A stretch of 64,000 nucleotides of DNA from Undaria pinnatifida (GCA_012845835.1 JABAKD010000011.1:8618381-8682380), one strand, 5' to 3'. Shown: positions 35,401 to 50,400, counted from the stretch's first letter. Notes: a model not told the origin generated them from the letters alone. Numbers and translations: made by a program.

Positions 35401-38400
35401 TCACTGCTCAGCAGTTTGTCCGACTCAAATTCTATGTACAGTAGATAATACACAGAAAAACTTGGGGTGCAACTACTCAAGCCACCACGGATTGAACCTT
35501 GCAGCGAAAGCGACGAGCACGACAAACAAAAAAAACCAAAAAAAAACAAAAAAAACCCCACCAGAATCAACGAAACAGCACACCAGCACACGTATTTATG
35601 TCATTATCACAACCGCCACCACGAAAAAAAAACAAAAAAACACCACCATAATCAACGAAACAGCACACCAGCACACGTATTTATGTCATTATCACAACCG
35701 CCACCACCGCCACCACTACAACACAAATGCAACCAACAAAAATAACTACCAGACATCACTAGAAAACCAAGCAAGCGTCTCGGCGTCCGAGCGAAGGCGA
35801 AGGGGGGCCAACATACCTGGATGATTCGCATGCTGATGCGCTTCGTTGCTCGGGTCTCGAGCATGAAGGCGTCGACCGAGTCCGTCTTGATGCGAGCCGG
35901 AGCGTGAACCTGCCGGAAAAAAGCGACGGGCGCAGGGGCTGAGCTTACACCGGTTAGGCAAGGGCGACTACCACGGTGGTGGAAACAGTACAGAGCCAAA
36001 AACAAACTCCTCGACAAAACAACAGGCGAAACGTCCTTTGGAAACGGATACAACCCCGTAACCATGAAAAAATGTTGGTTCTCCAGCGATATGCTTGCTT
36101 CGATAATAGTCCAAGAGAGGACCGGACCAAGTCAACATAACAAGTTGGCTGATACCTTACGAAAAACACACAAAACGAAATATGGCCGTGGTTGCAGCCG
36201 CGAAAAAAACGAAAAAAAAACGACACCCATTGCTTACCATGACCGCTACATAAAAAAAAACAAGGAAAAAAAACAACGCAGCTCACCCGCCCATTCGCCC
36301 TGGAAGCCAAGAACTTGACGACGTCGTACTTGCACGACGCCGCGGCGTGGTGGAGCGGCGTACACCCATCGGCGTCGAGCGCGATAACGTCTTCCGGGAG
36401 AGGGTCAAGCATCGAAACTAACGAGGTGCTCCCGCTCATGGCGGCGAGGTGCAGCAGCGTCTTGAAACGATCGTGTCTGAAAAAAATGGCACATGACGGT
36501 CACGCACGCATGCGACGGATACGCATGAAGGCCAATATAAACTTGACGGTTAAATGCGACCGCTACAACCGACGGGTTGCATGCGACAGATTACGTACAT
36601 CCGATGGATAGACTTCATGGACACACTCGACAGTTATACCCGGCGACCGAAAACCCGACGGACACACGCGATGACGCATGCGCACCACTGGTACACGAGA
36701 CAGGCTACCCCCGACTAACAGTTACACGTGGTGGCCAAATTTGGTGCCGCATGGTAACACACGCTAACATTACGCACAACGGTTACACGTGATGGCTACA
36801 ATATACACGACCGTCAACCAAGGCTGAAAAACAACTGCGGTCTCCCCTTATAAAAAATACCAAGGGCAAAATCTGTGCTCTCTACCCCGGTCCAAACAAC
36901 TGCTTGCGCCCACCCCCGCTCTCTCGTTCTGCTTCTGCCCTTACCGGTCGCGCATGAACAAAACGTCCGGGTTAGCCCTCAGCTCTCTCATCATTGAATC
37001 CACGTCCCCCGCCCGAGCTATCGCGAACACACGACCGACGCGCTGCTCCAGCCAGCGGTTGCGGGCGCGGCGGAGCCAGGCCCTCTGGATGCGAGCTACC
37101 GCCACACGTTGCGCCTTAACACCGAATTTCGCAATCATTCGGCGCACCCAGGTGCGGATCATTGCGGCAGCCCTGGAAATGAAAACAAAAACAAAGAAAC
37201 AGGACACGGGGAGAGAGCATGCAAAAAGCAAGCCAAGCATGCCGGAAAATTAAAACCAGGTGCAATCATGACGGCAGCTGTGGAACGAGAATTTGAGAAA
37301 GAGGGGACAACGGAAGCCGTGGAACAAAAATTTGAGAGAGAGGGGAAAGGATGGAGAGAAAAGCCCAACGTAAGAAAAAGAAGATGGGGCAAAAAAAGAA
37401 CTGCCCAGGGCACATTTTGCTGTCTGGATTAAATGCCAGAAGATATACAGATAATACAAATATGAACGGTGAAAATAAAAGGCAAAAGACGCACACGCTA
37501 CGCTAAGGGTGCAACACATGATGGGAAATTATAGGTTCAGGGCATATTTTCATTCTGGGCGCCACAAGGCACACACTGAGTACTAGTTAGTAACACAAAA
37601 AAATACAACAAGGCCACCATTAGCGTATCACAGCACACGTCTCAGGGCGCTTGTGTATTCCTGGCCGCGACAAGATCTAAACCTCGAAAGCGAAGAAAAG
37701 TGGAAAACGTGTTTGCGGGATGTATTTTAGTATATTCGGCAGCACACTTCCACCCCTACCCCCCCCCGCCAACACAACGAAAATGCTTGCCTCCTCATTT
37801 GGAATTCCCGTTCCTTTCTCCGAATCTCCTCCTCCTCCATCCAGAACTCCATGAGCATCAACCCCGCCCGCCTACGGCCCTCCATTCCGCGGACTTGCCT
37901 GAACAGGGCGACGCGTGACGAAATATGCGCACGGGAGTTAGCGGCGAAGCAGATAAATACAAACATGCCTACAGCGTTTGCCTACAGTGTACTGCGCCAC
38001 GGGACAATGTGGGAACAAACTTCTTGCGTGGACTTGAGCGACTACGGTACTTGCTCTGCTTCGCGCTTGCTATTAGCGGCAGACACATACATCATTGCTT
38101 ACATTAGTGACTTGTACCACCACTACAATTGCTACATTTGTGCTACTATGATCGCTACATGGTATATGGTTCACAATATTATTACTACAAGTACTTCTAC
38201 TTATCTTATACCATCCTAAATAATACTAATAATACGTGACGTTTACTATAACCACCACTGCTGCTATGTCAACAATCTGCTGTTTCTCTAACCACAATCA
38301 CTACTACAGCAGCAACAACACGGATTTGCCCACGTACGTACATATCCCAATTGTTGCCGCCTCCTGCGGCAGGCGGAACTCCCGCGCCAGCACACCCCGT

Positions 38401-41400
38401 GCTTGTTCATGGATAATCCCCGTCACTGCAACCACACCATCAATTCTCTGCTGCTACCATGACGACCTCCACCACTACCATGACTATAAAATCACGGCCT
38501 ATACCACTACCCCTACCGGTGGTAGTACATAGATTCACCCATCCCGCGTCCGGATGATAATGCCGCTACCTCCTGCAGCAAGTGGAATTCCTACTCTCAC
38601 CCCCCCCCCATCCGCACACGCTTCTGGATAATTACCGCCCTCTAGCCGCCACAAGCAGCAGCAGCAGCAGCAGCACCACCACTGCCATAGCTACGGTAAG
38701 TCCAAGAATACTGCTACCACCATTGCGAGCGCTGTCACTACAACTGTTGAAACAAAAACAGTAAACTTAGCCTACCTCTGGATGATGATCGCCGCAACCT
38801 CCTGCAGCAGGCGGAACTCCCGCGCCTGCATCCCCCGCACCCGCTTCTGGATCAGCACCGCCGAGGCAATACAGTCCTGGTACTTGTGCCGCACGGAACG
38901 GGCACGGTACCACCGCTGCACCAGCAGGACCTGCCGGGAAAAACACACGTATTCATATAACGAGTGCATACCATATAGGATAATTTCTGTTCAAAAGGGA
39001 AATATACAGAGTTCACACCTGAAATCGAGAATTTCGTCGAAACTCATATTTGCAAGCTTTATACATCGAATTGCGTCAAATTTTTCTAGGTTTTTAGGTT
39101 TCATATCTGGTATAATTTACATTCTGGTTACCCTTTCGTCCTTGTGTCACATTTTTAGAGCTATTTTTGGCGTAATTGGAAACACGTATTGTATGATATG
39201 AAATAACTTCGTGCTTGTTTCTTCCCAACGGGTCGGTTTTCAGGCCGTTTCCCTCTCGAAAGGACATTTTTCAGTTTTTCAGCCATTGGTCCTTCATATT
39301 TTCGGAGCTTTTCCAAGTTACATGCTGATTCTTTTCCCAACGGTTCGCTTTATATATATTATTAAGAGCTTGATGCTTTTCGTGAGCACGGGCTACACTT
39401 CACGCAAAATGAGCAAATACAATGACACAATCATCGCGATCCGTTTTTAATGCCGGCGGTAAAAAATTCAAGACCCTAAAAAAGGGAAATCCCAGCGTGT
39501 TTCTAACGGGTTCCATTCGCTCGTTCGGGGTTGGATGATGTACACCCCACGGACATTCCACACCGATACCACCGATACAGCCATCGCATACGTACAAGAG
39601 CCAAACTAAAAGGTGAGGGTTTTTTCCGTACATTTCAATTCCAATGATCAATAGTCCTGCGAATTAATAGTGGATCTCGTACTCGTAGTAGTGTAGTTAA
39701 TATATCGTTAACCCCTTCAGAACCCCCGAACCCCTCCCTATGCTAAATCCAAGTAACTATGTCCCCAAAAACGGGGTTCCAGTTGTAACGGGGCGTATCG
39801 TTTCTCTTCCAACGGGGCTCCTTTTCGCTCCTTTTTCTTCCCACGGGACTCTTTTTCGTCTGTTGTTTTCTTCAAACGTGACACTTCTCGCCTAATTTCT
39901 CTTTCAAGTGGACTCTTCGTATGTTTCTCTTCCAACCGGACTAGTTTTCGCCTGTTTTTTTTTTCTCTTCTGACGGGATGCTTGTTCTCATGCTTTTATT
40001 TTAGTCCAACGGGATACTTTTCGCCTGTTTTTCTTCTAATAAGAAACTTGTTGGGCCTGGTTTTCGTTCAACCGGACTCTTTTTCGACTGTACTTCTTCT
40101 AGCGAGGCAGTTTTCGCGCGTTCCATTCCAATGAGACAGTTTCTTCCAACGGGATGTATATATTAGGCCTATTTTCATCCAACAGGAAATTTTTTAGGCC
40201 TGCTTATTTCCCACTATGATTCTATCTTCGCCTGTTTTTCCTACAATCGGACTTTTTTGCATGCGTTCTTCCAATGGGACATTTTTTCGCCTGCTTTCGT
40301 TCAAACGATAACATTTTTGTACCGTTCGTTCGTCTAACGGGACTCGATTTCGCTCGTTTATTTCCAACAGGATACTGTTTCGAACGTTTTCTTCCAACAG
40401 GCCATTTTCAGCCTGTTGTTGGCGACGACGAGCCAATGTTCAGGTAAATGCGCCAATCGGGTGCATATGATGATTATCACCATCAGACAACAAGGGCTAC
40501 ATAAGAGGGCTACATTAGGCTACAGATAAATTACGTCACGTTATATCATGATCATAATCACCCCATGAACGTAAGTACTACGGAAGTTGGCTACCAAAGC
40601 CGGGGCCTGAACCATTGCCCATACCCTATCCTACCTTCGCGAGGACGCCCTGGAACCTGTGCCGAAGTAAGAACATGCGCGCGGCGGCGTGAATGACGAT
40701 CGCGGCAGCCTTCTTCTCCTTCAAAGCCATCGACCCTTGCATCGCGCGCACGCAGGCCTGCCGGGGGAGCACACGTGGACGACATAAGCAGCCACAAAAT
40801 TGACCCGATTAGAGCTGCACCCATGTGTTGGGGGATGTTACTGCGAACGAAGGAGGGACAACATTTGCACCTGGTCAAAGGTTAGACTAAACGCTCATAT
40901 AACCACTGCGAACATCGTGTGTTTTTTTTTTCTTCAACTTTTGGTTCACGAACCCTCTACACGTTCATTCAATTTCGTGCTGGTACTGCACTGATATGAT
41001 AGTATGGTTTGCGGGTATAAACAAAACAAACGTAAACAATAGGTACCCGCCAACCACGAGGCATATATATATATCATATATCGACTTGTCAAAATGGTCG
41101 TCAAACATCGACTATCGATAGCCACAAGGTATCGTGTTATCGGTACTACCCCAAGGAATCTATTTATCCCGTACTGATATGATAACATGGTTTGCGGGTA
41201 TAAATAAAACAAACGTAAAAAATAGGTACCCGTTAACCACGAGGCATATATATATGATATATATATATATATCATATATCGACTTGTCAAAATGGTCATC
41301 AAACAGCGACTATCGATAGCCACAAGGTATCGTGTTATCGGAACTACCCCGAGGAATCTGTTCATCCCTCAAAAGCACATTACGATTTGCTCAGATATGT

Positions 41401-44400
41401 ATCACCTTACTACAAATAATATGTTTTTTCCTGGCGTATTTCCCACTGCAGAGATTTTGGGGCCTGTCTTGTGACAATGGACGAAAATGCGGCCATGATG
41501 GAGTGCGACAAAAAAACTGACACAACCACCAAAGGAAATATGGTTTACCTCACATATGTTAGAACAAACGAGCACGTATGGGCAGCTATGGCCATGAAGC
41601 CCGCGAAACCGATTCGTTAGGAACAGGACAATAGCACAACGATACCCCAACGCCGCACACCTGAATGAGAGCCGCCTTACGGTGATACACTCCTCGCATC
41701 GCACCGCGGAGCATGTCCTGACCTTGCTCCTTCAAGAACACCTACAAAAAAAAAAAAAAACATTTATGGTGAAACAATCATGGAACAGGGTCAATAAAAC
41801 AAAGGCGAAAAACCAAGCAAGTATTCTCGCGGTGCATTGGTTAAAAAAAAGCGCATAGAAATCCCTATACCTAAAAAAACGAAAAAACACCACAGCATCA
41901 TGCCGCAAAAACACCTCTCCGCCCCCCCCCCGTCTCGAAAGGGATGCGTGGTCAAAAGTCAAAAGCTTAACCCCCTTCCAGCTCCTGTTTTTTGTCGCTA
42001 GTCTAACTCCAAGTGTTTTGCCCCATGCAGGGACTGCGGTGCTAAAAGGGTTACGGCAAGCGACAAACGAACACGCCTCCACCTCCAACCCACCCTCCAA
42101 CTCCAACTCTACGTACCCCTCCACACGCCTGCCCCTCCCCTTCTTTCCACAGCAACCGCTAAAAAAATCGACCCCCAAGAAACTGCTCACAAATCATGTC
42201 ACACCCGCCATCACGGTCCTCTCTCGTCACCTTTGACACCCACCAACCATCGGCGATAACGCCAACAGCCGCTTGCTCTACGCCAACGAATCAACTATTA
42301 ATCGACAACCCTCGAACTCAATCATCGATCGCTTACCCTCGTGTGCCCGATCTGGAAGAACTTGTTAGGCAAAAACGCCTCCAGGATGCTCTGGCAACCC
42401 TGCTTCGCTTGCGCCTCCGTGGCGTGGGCGGGTGGGGGAAGGGCCAACGTCTCGCGGCCAGCGGTGGAGGCTTGTACGAGCTGCCTTTGAAGAAGCTCGA
42501 ATCGCTCGAAGAATTCGAGGAACGGGATGCGTCCGGGATATGCCTGAAAATAAAGTCCAGGGAAAAAAAGGAAAAAGTTCAGAGAATGAACAAAACAAAT
42601 GGAGCTTGGGACGAACGGACGAAGGGGAGGGGGGGGGGGGGGGGGGGGGGGCGGGAATTGTGTTTGAAAGAACACCGACAACGCAAAAACCGAAGAAAAA
42701 AAAAAGAAAAAAATGGCACATCGTTCCGTTGCTTATTCAACGTGATTCGTGTCGAGATGCAATACAGCAGTGTATACTTTCACGTGCATACTTAGTACCT
42801 TGTACGGGAACGAAACCGAAGCAAAACCAGCATACACTGCGACGGTACAAAACAAGCACAAACGGGCGACAAAACCCAAGCCAAGCCAACAGTCCAGGGC
42901 AGGCAACAACAACTACGAAGGCACTTGATTTCGAACAGACCTGGCATTCCTCTGGCAATGGATGGCCTGCTGGGGAAAAAACAGCCGCGCGTGGCGGCGA
43001 CACGACTCTACAGCAATACATCATCCAAACGAACCCACAATTTCTCACCTCCCGGCGGATACGGACGACCTCCAACACGCCCGAGTAGTTGAGCTGCTGG
43101 TGCACGAGGTGTGAGCTGGAGACGCGGCAACCAGGTCCGAGGAATAGGTGTACAGCATCCGGTGACGTATCGCAGTCCACGGAGGCAGGGGGGACGAGTC
43201 GGAAATTGTGAGACCAGTCATTCCTAAGATAGCGAAAAGTTGATTAGTACGGCCACAGCCAAACATACCAGGGTATCCCAAAACACAGGGGTGGTTCCAA
43301 GGAGAAGGAGCGTGAAACAGCAGTCCAGGTTTCATCGTGGTGCACGCGTGCCGGGCGTCTCTTTACGTAGAACTCCGGGAAAACCCAACTACCTCAACAG
43401 CCCGTGTTGGTTCGTGTGCCCCAAGCTGTGTATTCGTCGCTGCGAAACCCCAAAACCGGTCAAAAAAAGCAAAAGAACGCGATCGCACCTGAATCCTCCA
43501 GGAGCCTTAACATTGTTCGGCTTGATGCACTTGATGTAGTGCGGTTCCGTGGCGCGGAGCGTGGACATGAGCTTCTGCAGCTGCCCTCGGAACGCTTTCG
43601 AGACCGTAAGCGTCGACGACATCTGCGAAACCCTGTCCCGCGCACCCGTACCGCCGTTGCGGCCCTTACGGTTGTCCTAAAAAAAAACACCAGCGAAAAA
43701 CAGAAACGAATAAAAAGAGAGTCAGCGAGGTCAGGAGAACGTGATGGTGATACAAAATAAGACCACTCGTAACCCATTCAAGAATTGCGCCCCCACTCTT
43801 CGCGAAAAATCACTCCGACTATTCGCGAAAATCACTCCGAATTTGTCGGAGGTTCATTTTTTGCAGTGGTTAAGCTTAGGGGTTAACCCCTTTAGAGGCC
43901 CCGAACCCCTCCCTATACTAAACCCAAGTAATTTTGTCCTAAAAAACGGGTTTCCAGTTGTAAAGGGGCTAAGACACCGGGTTACGAAATTTCGACCCCT
44001 CACGCTTGAGCCAAAAACCACCCCATCCCCAATCTATCATCGAGACGACTCATTCCGCCTAAACCAAACACCAATACGTCTTTCATCTGACATTCAAACG
44101 CCTTCAGTACTCCGAGAAAACAACAACCCCCCCCTCATCGAACACACAAACGCCTCCAAATGCCTCCGAGGCATAAATTGAACAAGCCCACCAGCCCCAA
44201 GCCAATTTCTACCCCTGTGTACTAAAACCAAACAATGCAAACCATCCGTCCCCCCCCCATGTGCGTCGACTTAGTATTGCACAGCTCCCGCAAATAACTC
44301 GAACGTGTACCTCCTTTCCCTTCATCTAAAACCAAAACTCCTGCAAGTACACGAAAACCCCCTCCAACGCCGGCCCCGCCTTTGGCAATCCAAGCACTGC

Positions 44401-47400
44401 AGCACTCGTTGCAAGCCACCCAATTACGATTTGCGCGTACGCACTTAGGCCCTCCGGGGGAGATCAGACGCCAACCCAACCAAAAGTCGAACCCTTAACC
44501 TAGTCCAAAACAAGTCCCAACATAAACGAGGACGGGATCGGGGTGTGGGGGGATTTGGGTTCGTCAATCAAAATGGCGGCGAGGTCTATTCGGGTTGGTC
44601 CGACCACGCAATCCACCGCCAGACCTCAAGCACTACATACAAGCTTTCAAAAATATGATGTGGCTTCCAATTTAGTGCTGCTGTTTTAGATTCGCAAGGA
44701 GGTCTGTCTCGCACTCAAAAGCAACTTCCGAACCGCGACCCCCACCTGCCAATTGCCACCCCAGTGCGGCGATTTGGAAGGAGAAACTCCTGCGCCCGTC
44801 CTCCCGGGCGACCCCCTTCGGTCGTCGAAAGAAAACGTGTTCACGTTCCCACCACCACCGTTCCTCGAGGGGAGGTGGGAGGAGTTCCCGCCTCCCGGAG
44901 GCGTTCGGTTCGGGGACTGTGTTGCGGACCGGACGGGGGACACTGCGGGAGACAAAGGGTTCCCAAACGGCGTGTTCCCCAGATTGGCGGATTCCACTGC
45001 GGGTAGAAAAAAATCGGGGGGTGGCAGAGGTAGGTTCGAGCGAGAAAGGGGGGGGAGGAGGGTGGGTGGGAAACGCGCAGGTAGGAGCGGTGTCGCGGTG
45101 CCCGAGGTTGAACACGGAGGTTTTGACAACACGATATGGCAGACAACAGCCGTGTCAAGCATTATTCATCGGAGCACCAGCGTTTAAGCAAGGTACATAC
45201 AAGGCACTGACGCATATATATTACGGTTTAACACAACCGCACGCAGCAGTGGGCCACTCGCAAAAAATAGAGGCGTCCAAAGCAGTCGCCAAATACACAG
45301 GACAGACGAAGGTTGTACAACAATGGCAACATGAAACGAAAATACAAGAAAAAATTAAAACTAAAAACAAGGTTCTCGTACTGTAATAACAAAAACGTGT
45401 TTTCCTGTTCAAACACGTCGTGTGACCTACCGGTACAACGCTGGACCGTACGGGCGGACACGCGATTAAACCTTCACTCACTTCCAGCCTCGGGATCGAC
45501 GAAATCAATGACGCCCCTCAGGAACGGGTCGTTCGTGGCGTCGAGCAGGTCGAGCAGGTTGTCGTGAAGCGAGTCGTTGTTCTTCTCCAGGAAACCCTCG
45601 ATATCGTACACCACCTGTCGCATGACAATATTGCCCACCATCCGTCAACAAACGCAACAATAACGGCGGGTTACGGCTCGGGGTCAGAGCGGATGGGCGA
45701 CACAAAATTTCCTCATGAAAACAAAAACCGTAAATCTTGTAGGCATGCGAGGGTCTAAGGTCATATAATACGAGCACGGACACGAGTGAAATGAGTACAC
45801 ACCCCGCTCCCCCCACCCCAACTAAAAAAACAGCATCACCAGAAATAAAAATGCGCAACAACGGCAATACAGCATCAAGAGCGAGAAAGAAAACAAACCC
45901 AAGAAAAAAGCTTAGCGAAAACTAGCAGGAACAAGAGGAAACAAGAAAACTGCTCGGTTCTCACCTCGCCGGCGAAGTGAAGAACGATGAACTCCGTGGA
46001 GTCGAAGCGAGGCTTGGAGTAGCACCCGCTTTTTCCAAGGTGTGTGTTGTGGTAAAGCTGACAAACGAATAGGTAGGGAGGCATAGCAGCAGTTGATGGC
46101 GCTGGAGGTCATATGTGAGTCATAGCGGAGATTGCTTTTCTTAGATAGATGTCGGGTGCCTACAAAAACAAATCAAAGGACAGAAACAAAACAACAGAAG
46201 TACATACGAACTACATATGTAGATATATAACAGGTAAAAGCCAACGCGGAGACAACTCTTTCTGAGAACCAAAATAGTCGAAAAGATTTTCGAAAGGAAG
46301 AACAGGAGAAGAGGCAGAGAGGGGTCCGCCCTCCCCCACTCGCCTGCAACAGCGCCTTGTTGTTGGCCCTGCGACCCAGTAGCCCCTGTTCCTCCAGCTG
46401 CATGAGGAGACCTCTGGGCTTCTTCGAGACGAGGTCGATGACCGGCTGGTTGTCCTTAAACTCGATCATCGTCCAGTCCAATCTATCACGCCAAAATCGA
46501 GCAACAAACGGCAGTCGAAACCAGACATCCCATAGATGACCACGATGCAATATGGGCATCGTCTCGCCACCTATACTACGAACATACGAGATATCCCTCA
46601 GAACTTGAATAAAAACGAGCAAAAACTCCACCATCTTTATGGTCTAGTTTGGTTTCCACCAGTACTTCCTACATATGTCACAGCATTCATTCCCTCGGAG
46701 ACAATTTGGACAAGCCGTGGTCACGCGGGCCTTCAATTTGGTATTTTCACTCCCGTGTCGTACGTGTGCCTGGAATAGGGTAGCACAACAAGCGGCTGAC
46801 AAATACCGTTGAGAAACGCTACCGATCGCCGCCGCTACCAGAACTGCAAGCGTAGACTATTCGTGGGGCTTGTGCTCATCTCACCCTTCCTTTTCGTACT
46901 CCGCCTGCTCCAGCACGAAGACGTGGCTGTTGAACTGCTGCTGCAGGACCTCGTTCGCAAAGTTGATGCACAGCTGCTCGAAGCTGTTGCGTACCATGAT
47001 CTCAAACCCTGCACTCCGCCGTTTCCAAAGGCGCACGCGCATAAACACACAACAAAGCCGGGTGAAGAAAAAAAAAAAAGGTGGGCGCAGCAGCAGTCAA
47101 TAAATATTGCTGAAGGCCACGCAACGACGACCGCTGGTAGGGACAGCTCGCGCCATCGCCATAGTGGGAACCGAAGGACGCGCCAGCTAGCGTTGGGTTG
47201 CGGAAGCAACTGCGTTAAATCGACACACGACGCGTATGGAAATACGTGGAAGTGTGGTGAGCTTGAGCTTTATTTTTCCCCATCCGCTGGAGGATAATGA
47301 AAAAAAAAAAGCCACGGGGGACCCAAGAGTCCCCTGGTACCCGGTTTTCCGGTAACTCAAACATCTAGATGTTTTATCGGAACAGAAAAACACATGGCTA

Positions 47401-50400
47401 GGTTAACACGCTGCGTTTAGAACTTCGGCTGGTTCGTGGTTAAGGGTTAACAAATACCAAGGTCCAGAGTGCTTCATCCGCAGGTGCTGTGAGTCTCATG
47501 AAATCGGTTTCCCTCTGGTTCTCGGCAGAGTTCCACACATCAGGATCACGAAACCAAACCAAAAAGGAACCAAATCAACATGCCCAGCCACACCATAAAT
47601 CCCACGAAACAAGAAAGAAAAAAAAAAGAGACATCAAGCCACGAACCCAAACGAGGGAGTCGTGTCTCACCGAAGATGTCAAGGATGCCGACAAATGCCA
47701 CGGTGCTGGCGACAGTGCTCCCAGCGCCCGCTCCGTGGGCCTCGTTAATCTTGCCCACAAGCCAGTTGAAAACCTTCAAACAGAGTCAGGTGAGGTGGAA
47801 TAGAGTGAAGGCAAGCCGAGACACGTCAAGTCCAGTCCAGCCCAGTCAAGTCAAGCCAAGTCGAGTCATGCTGAATAAATTCAGGTAGAGTCAAGGCATC
47901 ACACCGCGGTTTGCCAACCAATTCGCTCACAGAACCCCATGAGTGTCATGGCAAGGTACACTTAACCAACGAAAAAAAACACCGACACTATTGTCAGCGT
48001 TTATTCGGATGTATACGTGGTTCACCTGTCCGTAAATGTGCTTGACAAGGCCGTTCCTGTTGTCTTTGGCCTGAGTAGGGTCGAGGGGGATTTCCAAAAA
48101 GCTTCCCCTGCCCGTCATCGCCACCTTGAAAGAAAAAAAACGTGAAACGTGCAAGAGGCCAGCAAATGGACAAGCGGGCATAGCGCACGGAAGGAGAGGA
48201 ACAGGCCAGCGAGAAAAACATGAAGGGAGACAACAAAGCAGAATAGTTTATTAAAGCATTGGCGGGTCCTAAGGTCAGGGCAAGATGGGCAGATAACGGG
48301 GAAAATTTGTCCAATGAAACTGTTGGCTGGCGAACTAAAAAGTCTTCCTCCAAGAAGAGTATGATAACAAACGTTCCCCTCAAAAATTACCGCTGCAGAT
48401 ATGCAGCCATGATCACCAAACACCTGAAATCAACAAAAATATAACTGAGTGATACAAGATGTACTCGCCCAACCCGAACGAAGCGTCTGCTCAAAAACGG
48501 GAACTCTGAAAAAAAGGAGATAGGATCACCCACTCAGGCACGGCCACCGTGGACAAGACATACTGTGCGCTATATACTTCACCTTGGATTACGATTTACC
48601 GCGTCCAAAACCGGTTACAGTATGCAAGGGGACACAAACACACAGTCAACCGAACCCCCACCCGAGCCCGCCACACCTTCTTGCGCAGCGAGGACGTCAG
48701 GCGGTCAGCGGGCAGGCCGGCCATCTTCGCCACCTCCTCCACCTCCACAAGAGGGCTCTCCAGGCACAGCAGCTGCGGCCCATGGCCGCGGGACTCGTGC
48801 CCCCCCTCGTCGTCCAAGAAGCGGATGTTGCCGAGGTGAAGCAAGGCCGACAGCAGGCGCCAGAGCCCCTTTTGCTCCTCGCCGGTAACACCCAGCGTCG
48901 ACAACGCCGAGGCCAAACCATGAAACTCCTCGGCGTCGTCCACCTAAGTGCGTGAGGTGTGAGGTAGGACTCGAGAGTAAGTCACGTTGAAACATGACGA
49001 AATATTGCGGACTTGGAAATACCTCCAACGTTACATGAACCCACCGTTCTGTGTTTCGACTTTCCCCCGATGTCTAAAAAACAACAGCTCAGAAGGTCGC
49101 CCGAGAGGGTGTTTTATCCTGGGTGTTGTACGTTGCACACACGGCTTACGCACAAAAAACGGCCCACAATCGACGCAAGAAGAGTAAGCAAAACAAACCA
49201 AGGCGGGCAGTGTCCACTCACCCACGTCAACACAAAAAACTGCCCATATAAAAAGCACCGCAGCAACGGTAACGGCAAAATCAGCACACGATACAGACAC
49301 TACAGAACCGCATCAACAGCATTGGCCGATCATATCGCGGGCAGACACAGAACCGCTTTCACACCCACTCACCTCGTCGCTCTGCATAAACACGCCTCCC
49401 ATCCGAAGCATTTCGAACTCCGGCGCGTCGCCCACGCGCAAGTCCTCGCGAATGCCGTCCGGCACCTGTTACATATCCAAACCGTGACGTCGCCACTGAA
49501 TTAACACTCCATCGACTTCAACGTAACACACCATTCTTCTCTCAGAAACCACCCCACCCAAAAAACACCGCCCATGGTGATGAAAAACTTGAAGAAAAAA
49601 AAAAGCATGATCACACGGAGTGGTTTTGTTGCATTCATTGCGGCATCCAAAATCAAACGTCTTCCCTTTCTATAAATAGACACCAGAAAAAAGGAGACAT
49701 CACATGAGGCTCAACGGCGAAAAAAAAATAAAACCACGACCATCTGACGTAGACGGCCTCCAGCCTCTACCGGGAGGCAACAGCGGCGTTTGTGAATATT
49801 CACCGCTTCGACAAAAAGGGTTGATCAAACAAACACATAACAAACAAAAAGAGGGGGCGGCACTGCCGACAACTGCTCACCAAGGTATACAACATGATGT
49901 GGGCACGATCCGTACAATGTCAACTAGATGAATTTTCGGTTCGACGTGGTCGCGGGTGTCGTGCCGTCTTCTTCTTTTGCCGAGTGCCCCTGGCATCCCA
50001 AACTATATACCTGGCACCAGGAAAATTTTTTATACAGACTTAAACTTGATAGCGACCGAGCCGACGCACCCCCTTGCAGAGCTGGTAGAAGACGTGGTAG
50101 TTACGCTCGTTGTGCTCCTGGTGAACCAGGCGGCTCTTCTCGAGCAAGAACGGCAGAGTTCTCGCGCCACGGAGTCTCCAGTCTTGGCCGTACTGTAGCT
50201 TGATGTACTTGCCTGCGTGCGTTTGGAAGCAGGGGGAAACAGGGTGGTGTCGGGGGGTACGCGTTTGGAAGCAGGGGGAAACGGGGTGGTGTTGGGGGGT
50301 ACGCTGTGCGCATACGCTCGTGTAACTCTGAAACCAAAATCCAAACGATCTGGTCAGGCATTCACGATAGCAAAAAAAAGTCAAGCATGCCGAGAAAAAC

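Noticed and set aside
42196..43088. Plus-strand frames of about 200 codons over myosin exons 18-19
   Set aside because: Antisense shadows of myosin exons, extended by poly-G and A-rich intron sequence.
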